Source: an uncultured Planctomycetota bacterium (GTDB taxonomy: Bacteria > Planctomycetota > Phycisphaerae > Phycisphaerales > UBA5793). Taken from it: a stretch of 64,000 bases of DNA. The notes under the pieces were generated by a model. The model made no database searches and had not been told where the DNA came from. It worked only from the letters and a program-made list of their open reading frames with translations. The stretch is from contig CAADHA010000081.1 in NCBI GenBank assembly GCA_900696685.1, positions 25,481 to 89,480 on the forward strand. Direction: 5' to 3'. This document shows positions 42,746 through 51,478 of this stretch, one piece after another. The position numbers and the translations under genes were made by a program. Each line of letters opens with the position of its first letter. Position 1 is the stretch's first letter.

Positions 42746-43957
42746 TCAGCGCTGTGGAGCAAGCAGGCCCAGCGCCTTGAGGGCCTGGACAATGGCCTGA
42801 TCGCACGCGGCTGCCGCGGCGTCGCCTCCGATGTTCGTTGCCGCCAGAACAGCAAGGTTGCGCTCCGGAGCAAGCCATATCGCGGCCATCCACAGGGTGT
42901 TGCTGCCGTCGTGGGTGAGAACGCGGCCGCCGGCCCAGGCACGCTCGCCGAGTCCCCACCCCAGCGCGTAGCCCTGGTGCTGCTCGTCGGCATGCAGGAC
43001 CGCCCATGACTCAGGCCTGAGGAGCGCGGTCGCTTCGCCGCGAGCGCCGGCGACATGCGCGGCAGCGTAGCGGCCCCAGTCGCGCAGCGCAAGATGGACG
43101 CCGCCCGCGGGCCGAAGCACCGCCGGATTGTCTGAGCCGAGCGTGCCCGGCTCGATCGCGTGTGAGCGGCCACGACCCATGCGATGCCCGCGTGGCTGCT
43201 TCGCCGTTTGGCCTTCTTCCCGGTTGCCGGGCGGGCCAAAGCCTGCGGAAGCGATGCCGAGCGGCTCGAAGAGGTGCGCCGTGATCAGGTCTTCCCACGA
43301 CTGACCGGTGGCGTGCTCCATCATGGCGGCGGCCACGACGTAGCCGAAGTTCGAGTATGCCATTACCGAGCCTGGCGCCGCAGCCGGCTTGCGCGCCAGG
43401 ACGATCGCGGCAGCCTCGCGCCGTTGCTCGATCAATGGGCCGCGCAGGGACATGATGCGCGGCCAGATAGCGGGATCGGGCGCGCGATCCTGCGGCAGCC
43501 CGCTGCGATGCGCGAGCAGTTGGCGCAGCGTCACGCCGTGATACTCGGGCAGGAGCCGACCCTTGAGTGAGTCGATCGTGCCGATCGTCTCGCCGATAGT
43601 GCTCGTCCACTTGAGATGCCCCGCTTCGACGAGGCGGGCGGCAAGTGTTGCCGTCATTGACTTGGCGCACGAGCCGATGTGCCAGCGGTCGTCGAGAGTG
43701 ATCGGCTCATACCTGCCGGCGCGGCGGACTCCCACGGCCCCTTGTGCGGCGACGTCGCCGCCGCGCACCGCCATGACGACCAGGGATGGAACGCCGTGCT
43801 GTTCGACGATCGGTCGAAGCGCATCATCGAGATTCCCGGGTCCATCATCCGTCTGCTGCGCGTGACCACCTGCGGCGCAGGCGCCCAGCGCGATGGTCGC
43901 AATGAGCCGCGTCCATCCCGTTCGCGGCAGGCAACCTGTGCCGATTCGATCAAGCAT
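42746..43957 (-). CDS. serine hydrolase, beta-lactamase class C family
   Basis: A 403-residue exported enzyme. The ATG at 43957 gives a signal peptide ending HAQ. The SxxK motif is SCAK (Ser 96, Lys 99), the YxN motif is YSN, and the third box is HDGSN, the HxG form typical of esterase or peptidase members rather than true beta-lactamases. LRQLLAHRSGLP is a further family motif. Possible roles are D-alanyl peptide hydrolysis or esterolysis in the periplasm. It lies 21 bases after mscL on the same strand and may be co-transcribed with it. Confidence 0.85.
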   Translation of the reverse strand: MLDRIGTGCLPRTGWTRLIATIALGACAAGGHAQQTDDGPGNLDDALRPIVEQHGVPSLVVMAVRGGDVAAQGAVGVRRAGRYEPITLDDRWHIGSCAKSMTATLAARLVEAGHLKWTSTIGETIGTIDSLKGRLLPEYHGVTLRQLLAHRSGLPQDRAPDPAIWPRIMSLRGPLIEQRREAAAIVLARKPAAAPGSVMAYSNFGYVVAAAMMEHATGQSWEDLITAHLFEPLGIASAGFGPPGNREEGQTAKQPRGHRMGRGRSHAIEPGTLGSDNPAVLRPAGGVHLALRDWGRYAAAHVAGARGEATALLRPESWAVLHADEQHQGYALGWGLGERAWAGGRVLTHDGSNTLWMAAIWLAPERNLAVLAATNIGGDAAAAACDQAIVQALKALGLLAPQR

Positions 43958-43978
43958 GATGACTGCTCGGCCTGACAA

Positions 43979-44332
43979 TCAGGCGGGATTGGCGGCGCGG
44001 CGCGCCCGCAGCACCTTGTTCATGACCTTCACCACGACAAAGACGGACAGGGCCACGATCAGAAACTCGACGCAGGTGTTGATGAAGAGGCCGTATCGCA
44101 TGGCGACTTCCGGGGTGGCGGCTCCGGCCTCATCGACCCCCGCCGCCTTGAGCACAATCTGGAGGTCTTTGAACTCGACGCGCCCCAGCGCCATGCCGAT
44201 GGGCGGCATCAATATGTCGTTCACCAACGAGTTGACGATCTTGTTGAACGATGCACCGAGGATGATGCCCACGGCCATGTCGACGACGTTGCCTTTCATC
44301 GCGAAGTCGCGGAACTCCTGCACGAACCCCAT
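43979..44332 (-). CDS. mscL: large-conductance mechanosensitive channel
   Basis: A 117-residue inner-membrane channel that opens under membrane tension to release solutes. The N-terminus MGFVQEFRDFAMKGNVVDMA and VGIILGASFNKIVNSLVNDI cover the amphipathic helix and the pore helix with its gate. The loop LMPPIGMALG and the second helix FLIVALSVFVVVKVMNKV follow. The length is at the lower end of the family. AAGGCAAGG is upstream of the ATG at 44332. Confidence 0.95.
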   Translation of the reverse strand: MGFVQEFRDFAMKGNVVDMAVGIILGASFNKIVNSLVNDILMPPIGMALGRVEFKDLQIVLKAAGVDEAGAATPEVAMRYGLFINTCVEFLIVALSVFVVVKVMNKVLRARRAANPA

Positions 44333-44399
44333 GATTCGACCTTGCCTTTCTGCGGCGCCGCCTCGGCTCCGCGTCACCCAATAGAGACTCGACCAATGC

Positions 44400-44837
44400 C
44401 TACTCGATGGGCGCCAGGCCCTGCAACGCACGCAGGAGCATGACCTGTCCGACGTGATAACTGTCGTGGTACGCCAGGAACTGGAGGTTGGACAGGTCGC
44501 TGCGGCCGTCCGCGATCGCGGCACGGACCTGCCGGTGGGACTGCTCCCAAGCGCTTCGGAGATCGTCGAATGCCGCTGCGCTGGTTTCGTGCGGCATCTC
44601 CCAGTTGCGCCGTTGCCGTTCGTCCTGCTCGACTTTCTCACCCTTGAGTCGGCGGAGAGCGACTTCACGCCAGAAGAGCATGTGGCCGATGTGCTCCCAG
44701 ATGCAGCGCCGCCCCGGCTGCGCACGCCAGGCCGCCTGGACCGGTGTCAGCCCTTCGAGCACGCGGCGCCACGGTGCGGCCCAGAGTCCGTCCGTCCACG
44801 CAACGTCCCAATGCTTCAGCACCATCTCGCGTTCCAT
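44400..44837 (-). CDS. DinB family protein
   Basis: A 145-residue four-helix protein of the DinB/YfiT type. The metal-binding histidines are visible: WEHIGHMLFWRE in the second helix and LAYHDSYHVGQV in the last. Such proteins often act as thiol-dependent transferases or stress proteins. GGGGGA precedes the ATG. No DNA-damage regulatory site was recognised. Confidence 0.85.
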   Translation of the reverse strand: MEREMVLKHWDVAWTDGLWAAPWRRVLEGLTPVQAAWRAQPGRRCIWEHIGHMLFWREVALRRLKGEKVEQDERQRRNWEMPHETSAAAFDDLRSAWEQSHRQVRAAIADGRSDLSNLQFLAYHDSYHVGQVMLLRALQGLAPIE

Positions 44838-44883
44838 GACCAGTCCCCCGGCTCAGCGGCATCATAGCAACCGGTCGCCCCTA

Positions 44884-45246
44884 TCAGTACCTCCGCGACG
44901 GACCGAGGCTGTCCAGCGGAAAGGCGGGGTTGGCGATCGGCCGCAGCGCCAGCGACAGAAGCGTAAGGACGTGATCGTCGCCGGCGATGCGGTTGGTCCG
45001 CAGCGTGCCGCAGCCGGTGCAGCGGTGGATAATCGCCCACTCTCCGTCGCGGCGCACTTCGAGTGCGATCGGCTCCATCGCAGACCGGCAGGCGCAGCGC
45101 CGATCCCCCACTTCTTCATCCACGTGCCTCGACCAGAGGCACCAGGGGCAATGATTTCGATGCGACGTTCCATGGGCCTGCGCGCTGACGTCCTGGCGGC
45201 AGTGAACGCAGGTAAAGCCCCTTTCGGGGCGCGACTTGTGTGACAT
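44884..45246 (-). CDS. RNHCP domain protein
   Basis: A 120-residue protein with the family-naming motif HRNHCPWCLWSRHVD near residues 28-42. Cysteine pairs FTCVHC (residues 12-17) and HCPWC, then RRCACRS and HRCTGCGTLRTNRI, indicate two small zinc sites. The function of RNHCP proteins is not established; nucleic-acid binding is plausible. It stands 46 bases upstream of dinB on the same strand. Confidence 0.85.
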   Translation of the reverse strand: MSHKSRPERGFTCVHCRQDVSAQAHGTSHRNHCPWCLWSRHVDEEVGDRRCACRSAMEPIALEVRRDGEWAIIHRCTGCGTLRTNRIAGDDHVLTLLSLALRPIANPAFPLDSLGPSRRY

Positions 45247-45654
45247 GGGAATGACAGTTCCGAGCGCGCCGACAAACGTGGCGGCCGCTCACCCGAATCT
45301 CAAGGTGCGTGTGGAGATGACCCGGGTTCAGCCCGCAGCCGCTCCAGCCTCGATCTCCCGCCGGGCCGGAGCGCAACACGACCGTATCCTTCGCGCCTTG
45401 GCCGACGCATGAAGCGGCGGCGACAGGGAGCAAAAGCGGTCAGCCACGGACTGTCATCAGGCAGTGGGTGTCATCGCCACGAGCATAGCGCTGATCCTGC
45501 ACGCAATCCTGGTTGGCGGGCGAACCGGCGGCGGCATGCGACAGGGCTGCGACGAGCAACGTGCGCATCCAGCCCCTCACCGCACCGGTCATTCACGCAG
45601 CGCCATGCTCATTGTGCGCGAGCACGGGCCTTGGGGCATGCGTTGAAGGCAGTC
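45247..45654. other. gene-poor gap, possible decayed gene
   Basis: 408 bases without a convincing gene. On the minus strand a short frame near 45563 begins MRTLLVAALSHAAAG and stops after about 42 codons, and another near 45433 reads MLPVAAASCVGQGAKDTVVL. Both look like fragments of exported proteins but do not join in one frame. A decayed secreted-protein gene is possible, not shown. Confidence 0.3.
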
Positions 45655-46548
45655 TCACGGGATGATCTGAAGGAGCGCCGTTTCGGTGCCCTCGCCGCTC
45701 GCGGACGGACCCATGATCCACCATTTCGCGTGCGTCGCGTCAACCATGCCCAGAGAGATAGGCACCGCGCAAGTGCCTCCCCGAGAGTAGAACTCGACGA
45801 CCGGACGCGCATCACTGCGGTCTTCACTGAACCCCATGAGCAGGCGGTAGGGAGCGGCGGACTCGGGCATGTTGATCGCCGCGAGGAAGCCCCGGTCCTG
45901 CGAATTGAGCACGGCGAGCATGGCCCGTCCCTTGAAGTCGCTCGCCACCACGTCGAAGGTCGCCAGCCTCGACTCAGAGTTGAACCAGTAGTCTTCGGGC
46001 AACTGCTTGAACTTGATCTGGAGGATTTCCTCGATGCGGTTGGTGGCAACGCGGTCGGCCAGGCGCATGGCGTTGGAGTAGGCGTCGAGCGCGAGCCACG
46101 CCAGGCCGAGTGCAACGGTCAGCAGGATCAGGGCCGCGATGCGCCACATCGGCGAGACGCGTCCGGCGGCGAGGCGCTCGATCCAGTCACGATGCGCGCG
46201 CGATGGCACGCCGAGGGGTGCAGGAAACTGGAGGCTTCCCTGAAGATCGTTTTCAATGAGATCCTCGAAGTTGCGCAGGACCCGCCCCTTGAGTTCATGG
46301 GAGGGCAACCGCTCAATGCACTCGCCCAGTCGGGTCAGCACGCGTTCGCGCAACTGAGGCTCAGGCTCCGTATCGGGTCCGAGGTCAATAAGCCCCGCGA
46401 CGGACTGCTGAACACGGCGCAACTCAGTACGCAACGGGGCCTCGGCGCGGCGAAACGCGGCGTCGAAGGCCTCCTTCTCATCCGGATCGAGAATGCCCAG
46501 CGCATCCCGGCCGGCCAGTTCGATCAGTTCTGCTCGCGACAGTGTCAT
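45655..46548 (-). CDS. anti-sigma factor (RskA-like)
   Basis: A 297-residue membrane protein coupled to an ECF sigma gene by an ATGA overlap. The N-terminal cytoplasmic part (LAGRDALGILDPDEKEAF) resembles the anti-sigma-K domain without zinc ligands. A single membrane helix (MWRIAALILLTVALGLAWLA) lies near residues 131-150, and the C-terminal 130 residues form an extracytoplasmic sensor domain ending ALLQIIP, like the RskA fold. It should hold the sigma factor inactive until an envelope signal releases it. Confidence 0.8.
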   Translation of the reverse strand: MTLSRAELIELAGRDALGILDPDEKEAFDAAFRRAEAPLRTELRRVQQSVAGLIDLGPDTEPEPQLRERVLTRLGECIERLPSHELKGRVLRNFEDLIENDLQGSLQFPAPLGVPSRAHRDWIERLAAGRVSPMWRIAALILLTVALGLAWLALDAYSNAMRLADRVATNRIEEILQIKFKQLPEDYWFNSESRLATFDVVASDFKGRAMLAVLNSQDRGFLAAINMPESAAPYRLLMGFSEDRSDARPVVEFYSRGGTCAVPISLGMVDATHAKWWIMGPSASGEGTETALLQIIP

Positions 46549-47102
46549 GCAATACCTTCTTCACTCGGCACGCGCTCCCTCAGGACGGCCAAGGCACGGC
46601 TCAATGCCGACTTGATCGTTCCGATGGGCTTGTTGAGTTCCTGCCCGATCTCGCGAAGCGTCTTGCCTCCGAGATAGGCCCGCTCCACAACCTCCCGCTG
46701 CAGGTCCGGCAGGGCAGCGATTCTTTCACGCAGCCGCTGTCCCCGCTCCTTTCGCTGCATCCCCGATCCGGGAACGACGGCGGCCTGATCCTCGGCCGCC
46801 CATTGCTCGTCAAAGCCGGCGAAGCGAGGCCGGATCTTCAGCCGCCTCAACTGGTCCACCAGGTACCGCCTGGTGATCAGCATCACCCAAGTGACCAGGG
46901 AGGCCCGGTTGGGGTCAAAATGGCCGGCGCTCTGCCAGAGACGAATGAAAACCTCCTGAACGGCATCTTCCGCGTCGCTCTTGGTGGGGAGCAACTGGTA
47001 AGCCATGCGGTAGACAAGACTTGCGAAACGGTCGTATAACTCCGCGACCGCTGCGCGGTCCCCCTCAGCGACTCGCTGCATGAGTGACCAGTCGTCGTGC
47101 AT
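46545..47102 (-). CDS. ECF RNA polymerase sigma factor
   Basis: A 185-residue sigma70-family protein. Region 2 includes ELYDRFASLVYRMAYQLL and DAEDAVQEVFIRLWQ, the polymerase and -10 binding helices. Region 4 includes LPDLQREVVERAYLGG and LREIGQELNKPIGTIKSALS, a helix-turn-helix for the -35 element. It is close to the SigK/ECF19 type, in line with its RskA-like neighbour. Its targets cannot be read from this window. Confidence 0.92.
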   Translation of the reverse strand: MHDDWSLMQRVAEGDRAAVAELYDRFASLVYRMAYQLLPTKSDAEDAVQEVFIRLWQSAGHFDPNRASLVTWVMLITRRYLVDQLRRLKIRPRFAGFDEQWAAEDQAAVVPGSGMQRKERGQRLRERIAALPDLQREVVERAYLGGKTLREIGQELNKPIGTIKSALSRALAVLRERVPSEEGIA

Positions 47103-47396
47103 GGCACCCTGATTCTAGCGGGATCAGCGACCCCGGTACCACTTGTCCGTACGCTAAGGGGTTGCGGTTTCAGGATTCTGGTCCCCGGCCGGTGGATAGG
47201 TGTTTCCCCCGGGTTGCAGAAATCTGAGAAAAATCACCGCTTGAGGTGGATTTCGGGTGGTCCCCGGCCCCTTTGTGGTACATTAATTGGGTAAGGACAC
47301 AACGGGGTTCCAGCCGTGGCGGACCGTGGGTCACTAACTAGATGCTTGCGCGAGGCGCCTTGCGTCGCTCGAAGTGCAGCGAGCGTGCGCGCTCGC

Positions 47397-48140
47397 ATGC
47401 CGATGTCGCGCGCTGCGAGGTCGCGCCGGCGGGGTTTCTCTCTGCTCGAATTGCTCGTGGTTCTCGGCGTAACGTGGCTGCTCATTGCGCTGCTCATGCC
47501 CGCCTTCTCCCGTCTGCGCGAATCGGCACGGCGTGTCGCGTGTGCGAGCAACATGCACCAGATCGCAATCGCCCTGGAGTCCTACGCGCGCGACCATCGA
47601 AACCGGTTTCCCAACTCCTACTTTGCCGGAGATCGTTCCCGTTTGGCGCGCCCGCAGGAGATGATGGTCCTGAACCGTGGAACGTGGGGCGACACGTGGG
47701 ACGGCATCGGCCGACTCTATCGCGCCAACTACATCGGTGATCCCGGCACGTACTACTGCCCGTCCCACACGGGGCAGCACTCTTTCGAGCGCTACCAGCG
47801 CGAGTGGAACCGCACCAGCCGCGCCCGCCTCTACGGAAACTACCACTACCGCGGCGTGCTGAACCTCTCGAATCCGACGAGCGACCCGATCGACCGCTAC
47901 GACCGCGACAAGATCGCCGCCGAGTATCCCGCGCGGATTTCCATCCTCGCCGACGGACTGCGGACCAAGAGCGACTTCAACCACGTGACGGGGACGAACA
48001 TCCTGCTCAACGACCTGAGCGTGTCGTGGCTGATCGACGATCGCCAGCGCATCTACAGCATCCTCCCCGACGACCTCAACGATCCCTGGCCGCGCAACCA
48101 GATCTGGTCGCAACTGGATCGCCGGACTGAAGGCAAGTGA
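47397..48140 (+). CDS. pseudopilin-like protein with altered H-X9-DG end
   Basis: A 247-residue protein. The prepilin signal reads RGFSLLELLVVLGVTWLLIA, with Gly before Phe and Glu at +5. The start is taken at MPMSRAARSRRRG (47397); 47403 is equally possible. The C-terminal motif is His, nine residues, then DL (HVTGTNILLNDL) instead of DG. The protein continues for about 50 residues after it. It is related in layout to the pseudopilin at 37865. The 294 bases upstream, shared with the sigma factor gene, contain no gene. Confidence 0.8.
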   Translation: MPMSRAARSRRRGFSLLELLVVLGVTWLLIALLMPAFSRLRESARRVACASNMHQIAIALESYARDHRNRFPNSYFAGDRSRLARPQEMMVLNRGTWGDTWDGIGRLYRANYIGDPGTYYCPSHTGQHSFERYQREWNRTSRARLYGNYHYRGVLNLSNPTSDPIDRYDRDKIAAEYPARISILADGLRTKSDFNHVTGTNILLNDLSVSWLIDDRQRIYSILPDDLNDPWPRNQIWSQLDRRTEGK

Positions 48141-48254
48141 CGTACTGGCCAAACGCCCGCAACAATGCGCGACGGCGCCCTCCGCGCCCCCTACGATCAG
48201 CAGGCCACAGGCCGTGCTGAACTGATCCTTGCCACACTCAGGTCCTTCCGCCGC

Positions 48255-48872
48255 ATGTCCATACTCAGACGCATCCTCGGCCGCCGGCCGGCCCCCGTCT
48301 CCCGGCCCTTCGTGACCGTCGTCTCCGGCCTGCCTCGCTCGGGAACCTCGATGATGATGAAGATGCTCGACGCGGGCGGGATCGCACCGATCATCGACAA
48401 CATCCGCACGGCCGACGAGGACAATCCGAAAGGTTACTACGAGTTCGAGCGCGTCAAGGCCCTTGACAAGGGCGACACAGCCTGGGTCGCCGACGCGGTC
48501 GGCAAGTCGGTCAAGGTCATCTCCGCCCTCCTCCGTTACCTGCCGGCCGAGTTCGAGTACCGCGTCGTCTTCATGCGCCGCCGTCTCGAAGAGAGCATCG
48601 AGTCGCAGAAGAAGATGCTCGCACGCCGCGGCGAAGATCCAGACAAGGTCAGTGATGACGAGGTCCTCAACCTGCTGCGCAAGCACCTTGACATGGTGGA
48701 CAGGTGGCTCGCCCGCCAGCCCAACGTTCGCACACTCGATGTCCAGTACCACGAGATGATCGCGCATCCCGCCGAGGGCGTCGCCCGCCTCAACGCGTTT
48801 CTCGGAGGCGATCTCGACACCGCAGCCATGGCCCAGGTCGTCGACGAGACCCTCTACCGCAACCGCGCCTGA
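48255..48872 (+). CDS. sulfotransferase-like P-loop protein
   Basis: A 205-residue protein from the ATG at 48255; an ATG at 48165 in frame would add 30 residues. VTVVSGLPRSGTSMMMKML near the N-terminus is the 5'-phosphosulfate-binding loop, and YRVVFMRRRLEESIESQ matches the 3'-phosphate-binding segment. The protein is shorter than typical sulfotransferases. Its substrate is unknown. Confidence 0.7.
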   Translation: MSILRRILGRRPAPVSRPFVTVVSGLPRSGTSMMMKMLDAGGIAPIIDNIRTADEDNPKGYYEFERVKALDKGDTAWVADAVGKSVKVISALLRYLPAEFEYRVVFMRRRLEESIESQKKMLARRGEDPDKVSDDEVLNLLRKHLDMVDRWLARQPNVRTLDVQYHEMIAHPAEGVARLNAFLGGDLDTAAMAQVVDETLYRNRA

Positions 48873-48956
48873 TGCAGAACGCCCAAGCCCGCGTTCGGGG
48901 AACATGGGCATCGAAAGCGGGGAACAGCCCGCCGAGGCGCCGCAGCCCAGACGGCC

Positions 48957-49634
48957 TCAGCGCCAGTCTGTGTTGATGACGACGCGGATGTTGTCCACGC
49001 CGACGTGGTGGAACTGGAAGATGTAGAAGTTCTCGGGATGGAAGTAGTGGAAGTTGACCTGATCGACGTCGGTGATGACATCATCCCAGGAGAACTCGGT
49101 CGGCGAATTGGGGCCGATGGACCATGCAACCCAGCCGTCAGGTGTGGAGCCTGCGTGACGGCTGGGGACGCGGTAGCGGTAGGTGCGAGGCGATCCGTCG
49201 AAGCGCATCATCTGCCCGGTCACGTGGTAGAAGCCGTAATCGTCCGACCAGTCGTTGGGCGTGCCATTGTCGTTGACGAGAGAGATGCTCATGTCGCGGA
49301 CGGTGTTGAAATCGGCGGTGCCTGCGGTGGTGATCTCGAAGCCGGCCACGCCCTCGCGGCGGTAGTCGCGGTTGCCCACGAGCCGGTTGGAGCCATTGGA
49401 CTTGGTACTCAGCGTAACGCCCCAGGTGTCAGTGGACGTTCGCAGGTAGTGGTTCCCGTTGCGCTGGGCCACGCTCTCGTTGCCGGAGTTGAACGTCCAG
49501 CCGCGCTGCGGGTCTTCGTGGGGCTGAATGTTCTCGAAATCCTCCGAGATGCGGATGAGGGCGCCGAGTGCGACGGCGGTGCAGAGGCCGGCGGCCGCGA
49601 GTCCGAAAACGACCTGTCGTGTCGACTTCTTCAT
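48957..49634 (-). CDS. secreted hypothetical protein
   Basis: A 225-residue exported protein. TGGAGG lies 7 bases before the ATG at 49634, and the signal peptide MKKSTRQVVFGLAAAGLC continues to about residue 26. The mature part (EDFENIQPHEDPQRGWTF, ISLVNDNGTPNDWSDDYG, HHVGVDNIRVVIN) has the strand pattern of a jelly-roll, as in choice-of-anchor or carbohydrate-binding modules. No C-terminal sorting tag is present. It is downstream of the fucosidase gene on the same strand and may be co-transcribed. Confidence 0.6.
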   Translation of the reverse strand: MKKSTRQVVFGLAAAGLCTAVALGALIRISEDFENIQPHEDPQRGWTFNSGNESVAQRNGNHYLRTSTDTWGVTLSTKSNGSNRLVGNRDYRREGVAGFEITTAGTADFNTVRDMSISLVNDNGTPNDWSDDYGFYHVTGQMMRFDGSPRTYRYRVPSRHAGSTPDGWVAWSIGPNSPTEFSWDDVITDVDQVNFHYFHPENFYIFQFHHVGVDNIRVVINTDWR

Positions 49635-49721
49635 GTGCAATCCTCCAGGGAAGTATGCCCCGATTCCGGCGTCCGGCAAGTCCGTCTCATCGCCTCGGTC
49701 CCGACCGGGCACTGAGCGGAA

Positions 49722-51473
49722 TCACCGTGACTCAATCGGGCGCAGCGTGACGCTGCGGAGATTCATCAGCGCCAATGCCGGACGCGAGCGCGCCTCGACT
49801 CGCAATTCACACTTCCCGGGCGAAGGAACCTCGATCTCGCCGATGTCAATGTCGATGAAGTCGGTCCAGCCCGAGGTCGGCCGCACCGTTGAACTGAGTT
49901 CAGCCCCGGCGGCGATGACGGCGAATCGTGCGCCGGCGGTGTCGGCCGGGCAGGCCTGCGAGAGGGCCACCCTGAACCGGCCCGGGCGGCTCACCTCGAA
50001 CCTCCACATGACCACGTCGGCCGAGTCCGTCCAGAACCCGATATTGTCCTTGCCGTTGCCCGATTCGTAGCGGGCGGTGAAGCCGATCACCTCGGCGTCG
50101 AAGGCGCGAAGAACGATCGAGCCGTCGGCTCGCTGAAGCAGCAGGGCTTCCGCGATGTCCGGCTCGCCGACGATGTCGAGCGCCACCACGGAGGCGATCT
50201 CACTGACGGGTTGGAGGGGAAGGTGAATGATCAGGGACTCGTCGTGCTGCTGCGTGCGAAGATTGCCCGGAGTCGCGGAGCCGAGCAGTTGCGCCCCCTC
50301 CACCTCGTTGCGCAAACCGGGAACAACCAGCATGCCGTCGCCCGGCCAGTCAAAGACGTGCAGGAAGAGGCGCTGACCCTTGCGCGTGCAGCGCCCCCAT
50401 TCGAGTCGCTTGAAGGGGCCGGCCTGCGTGCCGTAGACGCTCTCGCCGTTGATGCGAAGCCAGGCGCCGACGGCTTCGAGGCGCGCGACGCTCGGCTGCG
50501 GGATCAAGCCCTCGGCGGTCGGGCCGACGTTGAGGAGGTAGTTGCCGCCCTTGCTCGCCGTGTCGATGAGTTGGCGCACGAGCGTTGTCGCGGATTTCCA
50601 GTTGTGATCGTCGCGCCGGAAGCCCCATGTGTCGTTCATGGTCATGCAGGTTTCCCAGTCGTAGCCGGGAATGCCGCGGCCGGGGATCTCCTGCTCGGGG
50701 GTGCCGAAGTCGCCGACGCTTTTTTCGGGATTGTGCAGGCCGGCCATGCCGCCGCGGCCCTTGCCGACGCGGTTGTTGATGATGACATTGGGCGCTGCGC
50801 GGCGGATGTGCTCGTAGAGGTCGCGGCCCTTTTCCTCGGTCCACTGCGGAATCCACTCGCCGTCGAACCACATGATGTCGATCGGGCCGTAGTTGGTCAG
50901 CAGTTCATCGACCTGCGCCTTGAGCACGCGCGCATAGTCGTCGAAGCGTTCGCCGGAGGCGTCCGGGTGGGACCAGTCCCAGATGGAGTGATACCAGCCG
51001 ATGCGCAGGCCGTGCCTGCGGCAGGCGTCGCTGACCTCGCGCATGATGTCCCGCCTGAACGGCGTGGCCATGATGTCGAAGCGGGTGTGCTGCGAGTCGA
51101 AGAGGCAGAAGCCGTCGTGATGCTTGGTCGTGATGACGAGGTACTTCATGCCCGCATCGCTGGCGATGCGGCACCACTCGTCGGCATCGAACTTCACAGG
51201 ATTGAATTGCGGGACGAGCGTCGCGTACCCGGCCGGCGGAATCTTTCCGTGGTACATGATCCATTCGCCCACGCCGGGGACGGTCTTGCCGTTCCACTCG
51301 CCGGCCGGGATCGCGTACAAGCCCCAGTGAATGAACAGGCCGAATCGCGCCTCGCGCCACCAGCCCAGACGATCGTCTGCCTCACCCGACTCGTCCGGCG
51401 GCGCGGTCAGCGCTGAGGTCGTCGCGAGAAGCAGCATCAGCGCCGAGATCAGCGGAGCAAGGATCGGACGCAT
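49722..51473 (-). CDS. exported alpha-L-fucosidase (GH29)
   Basis: A 583-residue GH29 enzyme releasing L-fucose from glycans. The start at 51473 is favoured because GGAGG is 9 bases upstream; ATG at 51479 and GTG at 51482 are alternatives. A signal peptide (MRPILAPLISALMLLLATT) precedes the barrel: REARFGLFIHWGLYAIPAGE, YLVITTKHHDGFCLFDS, and the nucleophile Asp in IDIMWFDGEW (about residue 204). A C-terminal beta-domain (from about residue 460) may bind sugar. It follows the isomerase gene with a 5-base gap. Confidence 0.93.
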   Translation of the reverse strand: MRPILAPLISALMLLLATTSALTAPPDESGEADDRLGWWREARFGLFIHWGLYAIPAGEWNGKTVPGVGEWIMYHGKIPPAGYATLVPQFNPVKFDADEWCRIASDAGMKYLVITTKHHDGFCLFDSQHTRFDIMATPFRRDIMREVSDACRRHGLRIGWYHSIWDWSHPDASGERFDDYARVLKAQVDELLTNYGPIDIMWFDGEWIPQWTEEKGRDLYEHIRRAAPNVIINNRVGKGRGGMAGLHNPEKSVGDFGTPEQEIPGRGIPGYDWETCMTMNDTWGFRRDDHNWKSATTLVRQLIDTASKGGNYLLNVGPTAEGLIPQPSVARLEAVGAWLRINGESVYGTQAGPFKRLEWGRCTRKGQRLFLHVFDWPGDGMLVVPGLRNEVEGAQLLGSATPGNLRTQQHDESLIIHLPLQPVSEIASVVALDIVGEPDIAEALLLQRADGSIVLRAFDAEVIGFTARYESGNGKDNIGFWTDSADVVMWRFEVSRPGRFRVALSQACPADTAGARFAVIAAGAELSSTVRPTSGWTDFIDIDIGEIEVPSPGKCELRVEARSRPALALMNLRSVTLRPIESR

Positions 51474-51478
51474 GGCCA

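Noticed and set aside
42746..43957. Antibiotic-resistance beta-lactamase
   Set aside because: The third box is HDGSN rather than KTG, which is typical of esterase or peptidase members of the class C fold.
47334..48911. 525-codon minus-strand frame opposite the pseudopilin and sulfotransferase-like genes
   Set aside because: It covers two real plus-strand genes with a prepilin signal and a P-loop; no ribosome site or motif supports the minus frame.
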